Source: Acuticoccus mangrovi (lineage in GTDB: Bacteria; Pseudomonadota; Alphaproteobacteria; Rhizobiales; Amorphaceae). From it: DNA of 64,000 bases. Positions 41,852-50,169 of the stretch are shown piece after piece. Position numbers and translations under genes: made by a program. How positions within the stretch are numbered: the first letter of the stretch is position 1; every line of letters begins with the position of its first letter. Below the pieces are notes generated by a model. The model did not search any database and was not told where the DNA came from. It saw only the letters and a list, made by a program, of their open reading frames with translations. Where the stretch lies: positions 28,502 through 92,501 of the forward strand of contig NZ_JAEKJA010000023.1 in assembly GCF_016411865.1 (NCBI RefSeq), written 5' to 3'.

Positions 41852-43450
41852 TCAGTCGGCGGAAGCGAAGAGGTCCGGCAGCTTCGTCTTGTGCACCTTT
41901 CCGGTGGTGGTGAGCGGCAGATCGCGCTCGGCGATGAAGCAGTAGCGACGGGGCATCTTGTAGGCGGCGAGCTCCGCCTTGAGGCGGGTGCTGATGGCCG
42001 TCTGGTCCGGCGTCGTGCCGGGTTCGGGGATGATCACGGCGCCGATCACCTCGTCGCGCACCGCGTCCGGCACGCCGACCACGTAGGCGAGCTTGATCCC
42101 CGGGATCGCCATCAGCCGCTCCTCGACCTCGGCCGGCGCGACGTTGATGCCGCCCGTCTTGATCATCTCCTTGATGCGGCCGCGGAAGTAGAGATAGCCG
42201 TCCTCGTCGTAGAAGCCGAGGTCGCCGGTGCGGAACCAGCCGTCCTCGGTGTAGGCCTCGCGGTTCTTTTCCTCGTCCTTGTAGTAGCCGCACATGACGA
42301 ACCGCTTGACCTGGACCTCGCCGACCTCGCCGGTGCGGACCGGCTCGCCCGTGTCTCGGTCGACGATGCGCTGGACGACGCCCTCGAGCGGTCGCCCGAC
42401 CGAGGCGTGGCGCTTGTCGGGCGGATCGAGCCGGCCGTCGGAGACGTTGCAGTTCCCGTAGGTCTCGGTGAGCCCGTAGATATGGCAGATCTCCTTGGCG
42501 CCGAGCTGGATGACGCGCGCGATCTGATCGGGCGAGCCCACCGTGCCGCCGGAGCGAAGCGAGGAGGTGTCGCGGTTGGCGAAGTCCGGATGCTCGACCA
42601 TCGCCTGCGCCATGTTCGCCGTCCCGTAGAAGAGGGTGCAGCGCTCCTCTTCGATCAGCCGCAGCGCTTCGCCGGGCTCGAAGGCCGACTGCAGCACCAC
42701 GCACCCCGCATGGGTCAGGAGGTTGAAGAGTGCGTTCTCGCAGCCGAGCCCCCAATAGAGCGAGACGGCGAGCCAGAGCCTGTCGCCCGGCACCACGTGC
42801 ATGCGGTTGCCGAGCGCCCACATGTTCTCGATGAGGCCGTAGTTCTGGATCTGCACGCCCTTCGGCGTCGACGTCGAGCCGGAGGTATAGAGGAGGTAGA
42901 CGATGTCGTCGGGCAGCGAGGCGGCGACGGCGTCGTCGATGACGCTGTCGGGCACGTCCCGGCCGCGCTCGAAGATCTCGTCGAAGGGGATGCTGTCGCC
43001 ATAGCCGCGCGCGCCGTGATGGATGAGCGTCTTCAGCCGGGGCACGTTCTCGGCGAAGGGTTCGATCTCGCCGAGCATCGCGACGTAGTCGTATTTCAGG
43101 AAGCGGTCGGCGAAGACGAGACCGTCGGCGTCCGAGTGCTTCAGGATGTAGGCGAGCTCGCGCGTCGTCACCCAGGTGTTGACCGCCACCATCGTGCCGC
43201 CGAGCGTGCAGATGGCGAGATCGGCGATGATCCACTCCGGCTCGTTGCCCATGAGGATCGCGACGCGGCTTCCGCGTCCGATGCCGAGCGTCGAGAGGCC
43301 CTTGGCGAAGGCGCGCACCCGCTGCCAGAGGGAGGCGTAGGTGTAGCGCTGGCCGGCGCCGACGAGGGCTTCGATGTCGCCGTATCGCTCGGCTTGTTCG
43401 ATAAGAAGGCCGGAAACGGTTCGGGCCTGCGGCATCTCCATGTTTGGCAT
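41852..43450 (-). CDS. AMP-forming acyl-CoA synthetase/ligase
   Basis: 532-aa ANL-family ligase: acid + ATP + CoA gives acyl-CoA. P-loop LLYTSGSTSTPKGV, ATP site IYGLTETYGNCN, hinge GWFRTGDLGFYDEDGYLYFRGRIKEMIK, catalytic lysine in TTTGKVHKTKL. The start MPNMEMPQ at 43450 is 2 bp after the amidohydrolase stop; an ATG at 43441 is an alternative. The pairing with a decarboxylase-type amidohydrolase suggests activation of an aromatic or medium-size acid. Confidence 0.87.
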   Translation of the reverse strand: MPNMEMPQARTVSGLLIEQAERYGDIEALVGAGQRYTYASLWQRVRAFAKGLSTLGIGRGSRVAILMGNEPEWIIADLAICTLGGTMVAVNTWVTTRELAYILKHSDADGLVFADRFLKYDYVAMLGEIEPFAENVPRLKTLIHHGARGYGDSIPFDEIFERGRDVPDSVIDDAVAASLPDDIVYLLYTSGSTSTPKGVQIQNYGLIENMWALGNRMHVVPGDRLWLAVSLYWGLGCENALFNLLTHAGCVVLQSAFEPGEALRLIEEERCTLFYGTANMAQAMVEHPDFANRDTSSLRSGGTVGSPDQIARVIQLGAKEICHIYGLTETYGNCNVSDGRLDPPDKRHASVGRPLEGVVQRIVDRDTGEPVRTGEVGEVQVKRFVMCGYYKDEEKNREAYTEDGWFRTGDLGFYDEDGYLYFRGRIKEMIKTGGINVAPAEVEERLMAIPGIKLAYVVGVPDAVRDEVIGAVIIPEPGTTPDQTAISTRLKAELAAYKMPRRYCFIAERDLPLTTTGKVHKTKLPDLFASAD

Positions 43451-43452
43451 CC

Positions 43453-44418
43453 TCAGATGTTGTAAACGCGTGCCGCGTTGCCGCCCATGATCGCGGCGGC
43501 CTGCTCGTTGGTGAAGCGGGTGCCCCAGCGGGCGGCGTTGGCGGGAAGGTTGCGGATGAAGTCGGCCCACTCGCGCAGCGTGGAGCGCTCGCCGGTGAAG
43601 CGCGCGCCCGACGCCTGGTCGGAGGCGAAGAGGATCCGCTCGGCACCGACGAGGGAGCGCCAGGTGGCGAGCCGGGCGATCAGCTCCGCCTCGTCCTCGT
43701 GGAAGCCTTCGTTCCAGTTCGAGATGTCGAGGACGCAGTTGGGTAGATCCGCGATCGCCTCCGCCGCCACCTGCCACCAGTGCGGAAAGCCGGCATGGCA
43801 CAGGATGAGCTTGAGGTCGGGCAGCTCGCGGGCGAGGCGGGCGACGTGTACCGGGTGGACGGGGTTCGCCTCGGTGAAGTCGATGCCGGCGAAGTCGGTC
43901 CACACGCCGGTGCGGGTGTGGACCTGGACCGGCACGCCGAGCTCGGCCGCGAGGCGCATCATCGGGCGCATGATCTCGTCGGCCACCGAGGCGCCGGCGG
44001 GGGTGATCTCGCCGATGCCGACGAGGCCGTGGTCGAGGATGGCGGAGCGGGTGAGGGCGAGGTGGCTCGGCCGCCGCGCGTCGATCGACACGTGCGCGTA
44101 GAGCCGGCCGCGGTGGCGTCGCTGGAGCTCGGCGTAGAACTCGATCTGCTTCTCGACGGGGGTCTCGGGCTCCTCGCCGAACAGCGGCGCGCCGACGTCG
44201 ATCATCATCACCATCGTCGCGTCGATGCCGGCGCGGTCCATGTTGGCGACAAAGTCGTCGCCGCTCTCGTCGACGATGCCGCCGAGGAGGCGGGGCATGA
44301 TCATCTCGGGGGTGCGCGCGTCCGCCTTGGCGGCCCAGCCTTCGGCGGCCTTGCGGAAGAATGCCGGCGGGACGAAGCCGGCGCCCCACACGTGCGCGTG
44401 GGAATCGATGCTGGGCAC
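43453..44418 (-). CDS. Metal-dependent amidohydrolase 2 family (decarboxylase-like TIM barrel)
   Basis: 321-aa protein of the ACMSD/gamma-resorcylate decarboxylase/4-oxalomesaconate hydratase superfamily. H7 and H9 (DSHAHVWG) are the first metal ligands; VPVQVHTRTG and LILCHAGFPHW give the others, and FASDQASG the late aspartate. The start is GTG 44418 with AGGAGG 6 nt upstream. It is the first gene of a two-gene unit with the acyl-CoA ligase. Members hydrolyse lactones or decarboxylate aromatic acids; which applies here is open. Confidence 0.78.
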   Translation of the reverse strand: MPSIDSHAHVWGAGFVPPAFFRKAAEGWAAKADARTPEMIMPRLLGGIVDESGDDFVANMDRAGIDATMVMMIDVGAPLFGEEPETPVEKQIEFYAELQRRHRGRLYAHVSIDARRPSHLALTRSAILDHGLVGIGEITPAGASVADEIMRPMMRLAAELGVPVQVHTRTGVWTDFAGIDFTEANPVHPVHVARLARELPDLKLILCHAGFPHWWQVAAEAIADLPNCVLDISNWNEGFHEDEAELIARLATWRSLVGAERILFASDQASGARFTGERSTLREWADFIRNLPANAARWGTRFTNEQAAAIMGGNAARVYNI

Positions 44419-44585
44419 GGGATCCTCCTGGTGCCGCCGTTCTTTGTGGCGGTCGACCCATCATCGGCCGACGCCGGACCGTCACAAAGGGACCGGCCTA
44501 CGGATCGGCCTGATAGCAGTTATGACCGTTGCGACAGGCTCCTGGCGGTCCGACGGCCGTGCGCCGGACGCCGTGCCGGTCCGTC
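44419..44585. promoter_or_regulatory. 167-bp spacer between lysR end and amidohydrolase start
   Basis: No gene. An imperfect hairpin GGCGgTCCG/CGGAcGCC near 44545-44573 could end the lysR transcript. The promoter of the amidohydrolase-ligase unit should lie at 44430-44540, but I see no convincing -35/-10 pair. Confidence 0.3.
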
Positions 44586-45575
44586 TCAGGCCGCCCGCGG
44601 CGCCGACGCGCAGGTGGGCTCCTGCGCCGCGCCGCCCGTCGCGGCGGAGGGGGCGTCCTTCTTGGTGGACTTCCACACGCCGTCGGCGACGAGCTCGTCG
44701 ACGAGCGTCACGATGGCCTTGGCGAGCGAGCGCGTCACGCCGGTCATCGGCCGCTGCGTCGACGTCGCGAGGACGAGCTGGCGGGTGATCGAGGGTTCGA
44801 TCCGGGTCGCCGACAGCGGTGCCCCGCCGCGCAGGAAGATGCTCGCGTGCGGTAGGATCGTATATCCGACGCTCTGCGCGACGAGGTTGAGCGTGCAGGG
44901 CAGGCTGTCGATCTCGCATTCGATGTTGGGCTCGACGCCCGCGTCGGAGAAGGCGCTGTCGACGAGGCGGCGCAGGCCGTGCGGATGGGATGGCAGGATC
45001 AGCGGCAGCCGGGCGAGCTCGGCCGCGGAGACCGAGCCCTTGAGGAGGCGGGCCGGCACGTCGGGCGGGCCGATCAGGAAGAGTTCCTCCTCGATCAGCG
45101 GCTCGGTCACGAGTGTCGACGTGCGCGGCGCGTCGTAGAGGACGCCGACGTCGATCCGCCCCGTCGACAGCCATTCGAGCACGTGGCCGGAGAAGCCTTC
45201 CTGCACCTTGAGCTTGACGCGCGGAAAGTCCTTCCGGAAGCGATGGACGAGGGGGGCGGAGAGGATCGCGTTGGCGGTGGGCGGCACGCCGAGCACCAGC
45301 TGGCCGCCCGGGGCCTCGCGCATCATCTCGATCTTCTGGCTGACTTCCTTCGCCGAGTCGACGATCGTGCGCGCATAGTCGATGAGGAGGTTGCCGCTTT
45401 CCGTGACGACGACGCCGCGCCCGTTGCGGTAGAACAGGGCGGCGCCGAGTTCTTCCTCGAGGCTCCTCACGTGTCGCGACAGCGCCGACTGTGCCACCGA
45501 AAAGAGCACTGCCGCCTTCGAGAAGCTGCCGCACTCCGACACGGCGAGAAAATACTTGAGTTGCTTGATCTCCAT
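44586..45575 (-). CDS. LysR-family transcriptional regulator
   Basis: 329-aa LTTR. The helix-turn-helix is at about 1-60 (MEIKQLKYFLAVSECGSFSKAA, SVAQSALSRHVRSLEEELGAALFYR). The effector domain from about 90 has QLVLGVPPTANAILS and VGVLYD. The Lys/Ala-rich tail after about residue 300 is not conserved. The start at 45575 has GGGAGG 6 nt upstream. It lies in the same direction between the amidohydrolase-ligase unit and the mct-to-lactonase operon and may control either; NAC/CBL-like aromatic LTTRs are the closest pattern. Confidence 0.87.
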   Translation of the reverse strand: MEIKQLKYFLAVSECGSFSKAAVLFSVAQSALSRHVRSLEEELGAALFYRNGRGVVVTESGNLLIDYARTIVDSAKEVSQKIEMMREAPGGQLVLGVPPTANAILSAPLVHRFRKDFPRVKLKVQEGFSGHVLEWLSTGRIDVGVLYDAPRTSTLVTEPLIEEELFLIGPPDVPARLLKGSVSAAELARLPLILPSHPHGLRRLVDSAFSDAGVEPNIECEIDSLPCTLNLVAQSVGYTILPHASIFLRGGAPLSATRIEPSITRQLVLATSTQRPMTGVTRSLAKAIVTLVDELVADGVWKSTKKDAPSAATGGAAQEPTCASAPRAA

Positions 45576-45692
45576 GCCCGTCCCTCCCGGCAACCCATAC
45601 GGGTGCCCATTCCGGCCGGCGCTCTCTGTCGGAGCGCTCGGTTGGACCCGCCTCTCGTCCGAGCCGGGGGGCGGGTTCGCCGAACCCACCAT

Positions 45693-45721
45693 ACGATACC
45701 GCCTGATTAGGCTTGCGACAA
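45693..45721 (-). promoter_or_regulatory. Candidate sigma-70 promoter for lysR
   Basis: On the minus strand TTGTCG (45721-45716), a 17-bp spacer and TATCGT (45698-45693), about 118 bp upstream of the lysR start. Confidence 0.35.
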
Positions 45722-45727
45722 ATCTAA

Positions 45728-45756
45728 GCATGGCGCCCAGAGGTTGGGCGTCATGC
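45728..45756 (-). terminator. Hairpin terminator of the mct-to-lactonase operon
   Basis: A 12-bp stem with one mismatch and a 5-nt loop, read on the minus strand as GCATGACGCCCA-acctc-TGGGCGCCATGC and followed by TTAGATTTGT. It lies 29 bp after the lactonase-like gene stop and ahead of the lysR promoter, so it separates the two transcripts. Confidence 0.6.
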
Positions 45757-45785
45757 TTCGAGGCCGGGGGCCGGACGTTTGGCCC

Positions 45786-46577
45786 TCAGCGGATTGGCGG
45801 CAGGTCCACCCTGACTGCCCAGCCCTCCATGTTCTCCGCCGCCGGATAGCGCTGGAAGACCTGCGGGTCGTGACCTGGAACGATGTGCTGCGGCGTCGGC
45901 GCGAGACGCCGCAGGATGCGATAGCCTTCCAGAAGGTCCGACAGATTCTCGAACACGGCGAAGGCGCGGTCCTGCTCGAGGTGCTCGTAGTAGTGCGCGG
46001 CGTCGGAGGCGAGGACCACCGGTCCCCGCGCCGTCTTGACCCGCACCGACTGGAGGCCGCGCGAGTGCCCGCCGATCCGGTGCAGCGAGATCCCCGGCGC
46101 GATCTCGTAGTCGCCGTCGTAGAAGTCGACGCGGCCGGCGAAGACCTTGCGGACCATCGCCACCACGTCCTCCTCCTCGAACGGATGCCGCAGCAGTTCG
46201 TGGCACATGCACTTGCCCGTCACGAACGACATCTCGCTTTCCTGGATGTGGTAGCGCGCTGCCGGAAACATCTCTGTGTTGCCGGCGTGGTCGTAGTGCA
46301 TGTGGGTGATGATGACGTTCTCGATCGTGTCGGGACGCAGGCCGAGCGCGGCAAGGCCCGTGTCGATCGGCTTCAGCATCTCCCGACCGCGCCGGATCGC
46401 GCCCGCCGCGTCGAAGCCGGTGTCGACGACGAAGGTCCGCTCGTCGTTGGTGATCACCCAATTGAAGTAATCGATCGGCATCGGGGTGTCGTGCGGATCA
46501 CCACCGTAGAAGTTTGCCGGCCGATTTCTATCCTGACGGGCGTATCGGATCATGTAGATCTTATACGTGTCGTTCAC
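45786..46577 (-). CDS. Metallo-beta-lactamase-fold hydrolase, N-acyl homoserine lactonase-like
   Basis: 263-aa MBL-fold protein. The dinuclear zinc motif is THMHYDHAGN (H92, H94, D96, H97), with later ligands in HRIGGHSRGLQSV, LASDAAHYYE and HIVPGHDP. The pattern resembles AttM/AiiA-type lactonases, including a tyrosine near the metal-bridging aspartate (DAAHYY). The start GTG 46577 has AAGGA 8 nt upstream; an in-frame ATG at 46607 lies inside the upstream gene. It ends an operon of CoA-acid metabolism, so it may open a lactone intermediate there rather than quench quorum signals. Confidence 0.78.
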   Translation of the reverse strand: MNDTYKIYMIRYARQDRNRPANFYGGDPHDTPMPIDYFNWVITNDERTFVVDTGFDAAGAIRRGREMLKPIDTGLAALGLRPDTIENVIITHMHYDHAGNTEMFPAARYHIQESEMSFVTGKCMCHELLRHPFEEEDVVAMVRKVFAGRVDFYDGDYEIAPGISLHRIGGHSRGLQSVRVKTARGPVVLASDAAHYYEHLEQDRAFAVFENLSDLLEGYRILRRLAPTPQHIVPGHDPQVFQRYPAAENMEGWAVRVDLPPIR

Positions 46578-46581
46578 GGGT

Positions 46582-47472
46582 TCAGTCCTTGGAGCGGACT
46601 TCGACACCCGCCCACTTCTCCGGAATCTGGACCACCTGGGTGAAGTCGGATTCGGGGCCGAGCTCGGTGTGGACGATCTGCCAGAGCTGCTTCACGCCGT
46701 TGGCGACGAGCATCTGCGCGCCGAGCTCCTCGGCCTCCGCCATGCAGAGCTTGAGGTCCTTGTACATCAGGCCCGTGGTGAAGCCGTAGTCGAAGGTGCG
46801 CGGGATGATCGCCTTCGGGAACTTGTCCTGGGCGGCGGTATTGCGACCCGATCCGGCGCAGATGACGTCGCAGGCGATGGTCGGGTCGATGCCGGCCTTG
46901 ACGGCCATCACGACGGCTTCGGAGGTCGCCGCCATCGCCGTGGCGGAGAGGAGGTTGTTGACGAGCTTCATGGTCTGGCCGAGGCCGGACTGATCGCCGA
47001 TATAGAACACCTTGCCGATGTGCTTCAGCAGCGGCTCGACGATCTCGAAGTGCTCGCGCGGGCCGGACGCCATCACGGCGAGGGTGCCCTTCTCCGCGCC
47101 GCCCTTGCCGCCGGAAACGGGGGCGTCGAGGTGGGCGATGCCTTTTTCGGCCAACGCCTTCGCGATCCGGATCGAGGTGGTCGCACCGGTCGTGGACAGG
47201 TCCACGACGCGCTTCACCGCGCTGCCGGACATGACATCGCCGGTGAGCACGGCCTCCACGATCGGCGGCGTCGGCAGGCTGACGAAGACGGTCTCGGCCG
47301 TGTCGGCCACCTCCTTCGACGAGCCGACCCAGCGCGCGCCGGCCTCCTCCATGGTTGCCCGGGCACTCTCGCTGGCGTCGTAGACGACGAGCTTGGCGCC
47401 GCCGCCGATCAGCCGCTTCGCCATCGGCACACCCATGTTGCCGAGGCCGATGAATCCGATTTCGTCACTCAT
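46582..47472 (-). CDS. 3-hydroxyisobutyrate dehydrogenase/tartronate semialdehyde reductase family
   Basis: 296-aa beta-hydroxyacid dehydrogenase. NAD(P) site GFIGLGNMGVPMAKRL (6-21), substrate loop DAPVSGGKGGAEKGTLAVMASG (116-137), catalytic K169 in GQTMKLVNNLLSA. The ATG at 47472 and the stop 4 bp before the lactonase gene show operon position. It would oxidise a 3-hydroxyacid to a semialdehyde, or the reverse, which fits the aldehyde dehydrogenase in the same unit. Confidence 0.87.
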   Translation of the reverse strand: MSDEIGFIGLGNMGVPMAKRLIGGGAKLVVYDASESARATMEEAGARWVGSSKEVADTAETVFVSLPTPPIVEAVLTGDVMSGSAVKRVVDLSTTGATTSIRIAKALAEKGIAHLDAPVSGGKGGAEKGTLAVMASGPREHFEIVEPLLKHIGKVFYIGDQSGLGQTMKLVNNLLSATAMAATSEAVVMAVKAGIDPTIACDVICAGSGRNTAAQDKFPKAIIPRTFDYGFTTGLMYKDLKLCMAEAEELGAQMLVANGVKQLWQIVHTELGPESDFTQVVQIPEKWAGVEVRSKD

Positions 47473-47491
47473 TGCAGTGCGTCCTTCAGGC

Positions 47492-47890
47492 TCAAGCCTT
47501 GCCGTCCATCTCGGCGAATACTTCCTTGGCGAGGCGGAACGAATCCACCGCTGCGGGGACCCCGCAGTAGATCGCGACCTGGAGGAAGACCTCGCAGATC
47601 TCTTCGCGCGTCAGGCCGTTGTTGACGGCGCCGCGCACGTGCACCTTGATCTCGTGCGGGCGGTTCAGCGCCGACAGCATCGCAAGGTTCAGGAACGAGC
47701 GGGTCTTGCGATCGAGGCCGTCGCGGCCCCAGACCCGGCCCCAGCAATACTCGGTGACGAGCTCCTGCATCGGCTGGTTGAACGCGTCGGCCGAGTTGAT
47801 CGATTTGTCGACATACTCCTTGCCGAGCACCGCACTGCGGATCGCCAGCCCGGTCTCGAACATCTCCTTGTCGGCGTCTTTGAGTTCCAT
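47492..47890 (-). CDS. Carboxymuconolactone decarboxylase-family protein (PcaC-like)
   Basis: 132-aa CMD-fold protein. The central segment EYCWGRVWGRDGLDRKTRSFLNLAMLSALNRPHEIKVHVRGAVNNGLTREEICEVFLQVAIYCG-type pattern is classic PcaC; visible short marks are GRDGLDRKTRS, HVRGAVNNGL and AIYCGVPAA. It lacks the CxxC of AhpD-type members, so a decarboxylase or lactone-handling role is more likely than peroxide reduction. In the operon it lies between the CitE-like and hydroxyacid dehydrogenase genes. Confidence 0.85.
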   Translation of the reverse strand: MELKDADKEMFETGLAIRSAVLGKEYVDKSINSADAFNQPMQELVTEYCWGRVWGRDGLDRKTRSFLNLAMLSALNRPHEIKVHVRGAVNNGLTREEICEVFLQVAIYCGVPAAVDSFRLAKEVFAEMDGKA

Positions 47891-47914
47891 GGGTCTCCTC
47901 CGTTTTTATCTGTT

Positions 47915-48697
47915 TCACCGAGTCGCCAGGATCGCCCTGGCCCGTTCCACGAGCGGCTTGTCGACCATCGCGCCGCCGACGCCCACCGCCGCGCCGGATG
48001 TCGCGCTCGCGACCACCGCCTCGGCCCAGCGGATCGCCGCTTCGTCGGGGCGGAAGGCGGCGCGGATCGGTGCGACCTGCTTGGGATGGATGGCGAGCTT
48101 GCCGCCGAAGCCGAGCGCCCGCGCCCGGCGCGCCTCCTCCTCGACGAGGGCCGGGTTGTCGAAGGCCGGCGTGACCCCTTCGATCGGGGCGGACTTGCCG
48201 GCGAGGCGGGACTGGTAGACGAACGTGCAGCGGGCGAGCGACAGGGCTTCCCAGTCGGGCTCGCAGCCGAGGTCGAGCGCGAAGTCGAGGCTGCCGAAGC
48301 CGACGCAGACGACGCCCTTCACGGCGAGGAGGTCGGCGAGGCGGGAGAGGCCGCGTGCCGTCTCCACCAGCGCGATCACCGCGAGGCCGCCGGCGCCCGC
48401 CGCCTTCAGCGCGTCGGCGTCCTCCGCCTTGGGCACCATCACCCCGTCGAGCCGGGCGGAGCGGACGAGGGCGAGGTCGTCCTCCCACCACTCGCTCTCC
48501 GCCCCGTTGAGCCGCGCGATCACCGGCTTGTCGGAAATCGCGTGCGCGGCGAGGTTGTCGCGCGCCGCGGCCTTGTCGGCCGGGTCGACGGCGTCCTCGA
48601 GGTCGATGATGACCGCGTCGGCATCGGTCGCCGCGGCCTTGGCGAAGCGCTCCGGCCGGTTGCCCGGCACGAAGAGGGGAGCGACCGGCGCCCTCAC
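47915..48697 (-). CDS. CitE-like HpcH/HpaI-family CoA lyase
   Basis: 260-aa CitE/L-malyl-CoA lyase-family protein. Seen: APLFVPGNRPERFAKAAATDADAVIIDLEDAV, ARLNGAES, magnesium ligands in IALVETARGL (Glu) and GFGSLDFALDLG (Asp), and GFGGKLAIHPKQV. The start GTG 48697 overlaps the aldehyde dehydrogenase stop (GTGA); an in-frame ATG at 48742 lies within that gene. Relatives cleave malyl-, beta-methylmalyl- or citramalyl-CoA. With Mcd- and Mct-like proteins in the operon, citramalyl- or methylmalyl-CoA cleavage is likely but unproven. Confidence 0.82.
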   Translation of the reverse strand: MRAPVAPLFVPGNRPERFAKAAATDADAVIIDLEDAVDPADKAAARDNLAAHAISDKPVIARLNGAESEWWEDDLALVRSARLDGVMVPKAEDADALKAAGAGGLAVIALVETARGLSRLADLLAVKGVVCVGFGSLDFALDLGCEPDWEALSLARCTFVYQSRLAGKSAPIEGVTPAFDNPALVEEEARRARALGFGGKLAIHPKQVAPIRAAFRPDEAAIRWAEAVVASATSGAAVGVGGAMVDKPLVERARAILATR

Positions 48698-50169
48698 TTC
48701 ATCACGAAGGGGTTGGCGGCCGAGGTTTCGGTCGCGATCCACACGGACTTCGTCTGCAGGAACTCGTTGACCGATTCGATGCCGCTCTCCCGGCCGAGGC
48801 CGGAGCGCTTATAGCCGCCGAACGGGGACGTGTAGCTGACGGCACGATAGGTGTTCACCCACACGGTGCCGACCTTCAGCCGCTCCGACATGCGGAGCGC
48901 CCGGCCGATGGAGGACGTCCACACCCCGGCGGCGAGGCCGAAGTCGACGTCGTTGGCGATCTGCACCGCCTCGTCCTCGTCCTCGAAGTCGATCACCGCG
49001 AGGACCGGGCCGAACACCTCCTCCTGCGCGATGCGCATCTCGTTGCGCACGCCGGTGAAGATGGTCGGCTCCACGAACATCGTGCCGGTGGAGCCTTCGA
49101 CGCTCGTCGGCTTGCCCCCAAGGACGCAGGTCGCCCCTTCGCCTTTGGCGATGTCGATATATTCCAGCACCTTCTTGTATTGCGGTGGGGTGGTGATGGG
49201 GCCGACATTGGTGCCTTCGTCCATCGGGTCGCCCATCTTCGCCGCCTTCGCGACCTCGATCAGGCGCTCCATGAAGCGCTCCTTGATCGAGCGCTGGAGG
49301 AGAAGGCGCGAGCCGGCGATGCAGGTCTGGCCGGTGGCGGCGAAGATGCCGGAGATCGCGCCCATCACCGCCGCCTCGAGGTCGGCGTCCTCGAACACGA
49401 TGTTGGGCGACTTGCCGCCGAGTTCGAGCGTCACGTGTTTGAGGTCCTGCGCCGCGCGCTGATAGATCCTGGCGCCGGACGCGTCGGACCCGGTGAAGGC
49501 GATCTTCGCCACCTTGCGGTGGGCGACGAGTGCGGCGCCGACGTCCTGACCGAAGCCGGTCACGACGTTCAGCACGCCGTCCGGAAAGCCCGCCTCCTTG
49601 AAGAGCTCGGCGAACTCCAGCGTCGAGGCGGAGGTGAACTCGGACGGCTTGACGACCGCGGTGTTGCCCGCCGCGAGGGCCGGGGCGAGCTTCCAGGCGA
49701 GGAGGAGGAGAGGGGAGTTCCAGGGCGTGATCATCGCCACCACGCCCAGCGGCTCGCGCCGGGTGAAGTTGAAGATGCCCTTCTTGTCGGTCGGAATGAC
49801 CGCGCCCTGGATCTTGTCGGCGAGGCCGCCGAAATAGCGGTACCACTCGCCGATATAGCGGGTCTGCCCGCCCATCTCGGCGAGGAGCTTGCCGTTGTCG
49901 CGAACCTCGGTGGCCGCGAGGTCGGCCGCGTGTTTTTCGCACAGGTCGGCGAGACGCATCATGAGCTTGCCGCGGGCGGTGGCGGTCATCGTGCCCCACT
50001 CGCCGGCAAGCGCCCGGTCGGCGGCCTCGACGGCGGCGTCGACGTCCGCCTCGGTGCCGTGCGCGATCTTCGCCCAGACCTTGCCCGTGTAGGGGTTCTC
50101 CGTGTCGAAGGTGCGGCCGCCTTCGGCCGGGCGACGCGCTCCGTCGATGTAGAGGTCGTAGGTTTGCAT
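48694..50169 (-). CDS. NAD(P)-dependent aldehyde dehydrogenase
   Basis: 491-aa ALDH superfamily enzyme. N151 (TPWNSPL), K174 (VVKPSEFTS), general base E249 (LELGGKSPN) and nucleophile C283 (ATGQTCIAGSR) are in place, and EEVFGPVLAVI follows. The start at 50169 shares one base with the stop of the upstream dehydrogenase (TGATG). It would oxidise a semialdehyde to the acid, possibly the product of the hydroxyacid dehydrogenase in this unit. Confidence 0.9.
   Translation of the reverse strand: MQTYDLYIDGARRPAEGGRTFDTENPYTGKVWAKIAHGTEADVDAAVEAADRALAGEWGTMTATARGKLMMRLADLCEKHAADLAATEVRDNGKLLAEMGGQTRYIGEWYRYFGGLADKIQGAVIPTDKKGIFNFTRREPLGVVAMITPWNSPLLLLAWKLAPALAAGNTAVVKPSEFTSASTLEFAELFKEAGFPDGVLNVVTGFGQDVGAALVAHRKVAKIAFTGSDASGARIYQRAAQDLKHVTLELGGKSPNIVFEDADLEAAVMGAISGIFAATGQTCIAGSRLLLQRSIKERFMERLIEVAKAAKMGDPMDEGTNVGPITTPPQYKKVLEYIDIAKGEGATCVLGGKPTSVEGSTGTMFVEPTIFTGVRNEMRIAQEEVFGPVLAVIDFEDEDEAVQIANDVDFGLAAGVWTSSIGRALRMSERLKVGTVWVNTYRAVSYTSPFGGYKRSGLGRESGIESVNEFLQTKSVWIATETSAANPFVMK

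Noticed and set aside
43451..44485. N-terminal extension of the acyl-CoA ligase to 877 codons
   Set aside because: The extra region is the amidohydrolase gene read in the wrong frame; ligase homology begins at 43450.
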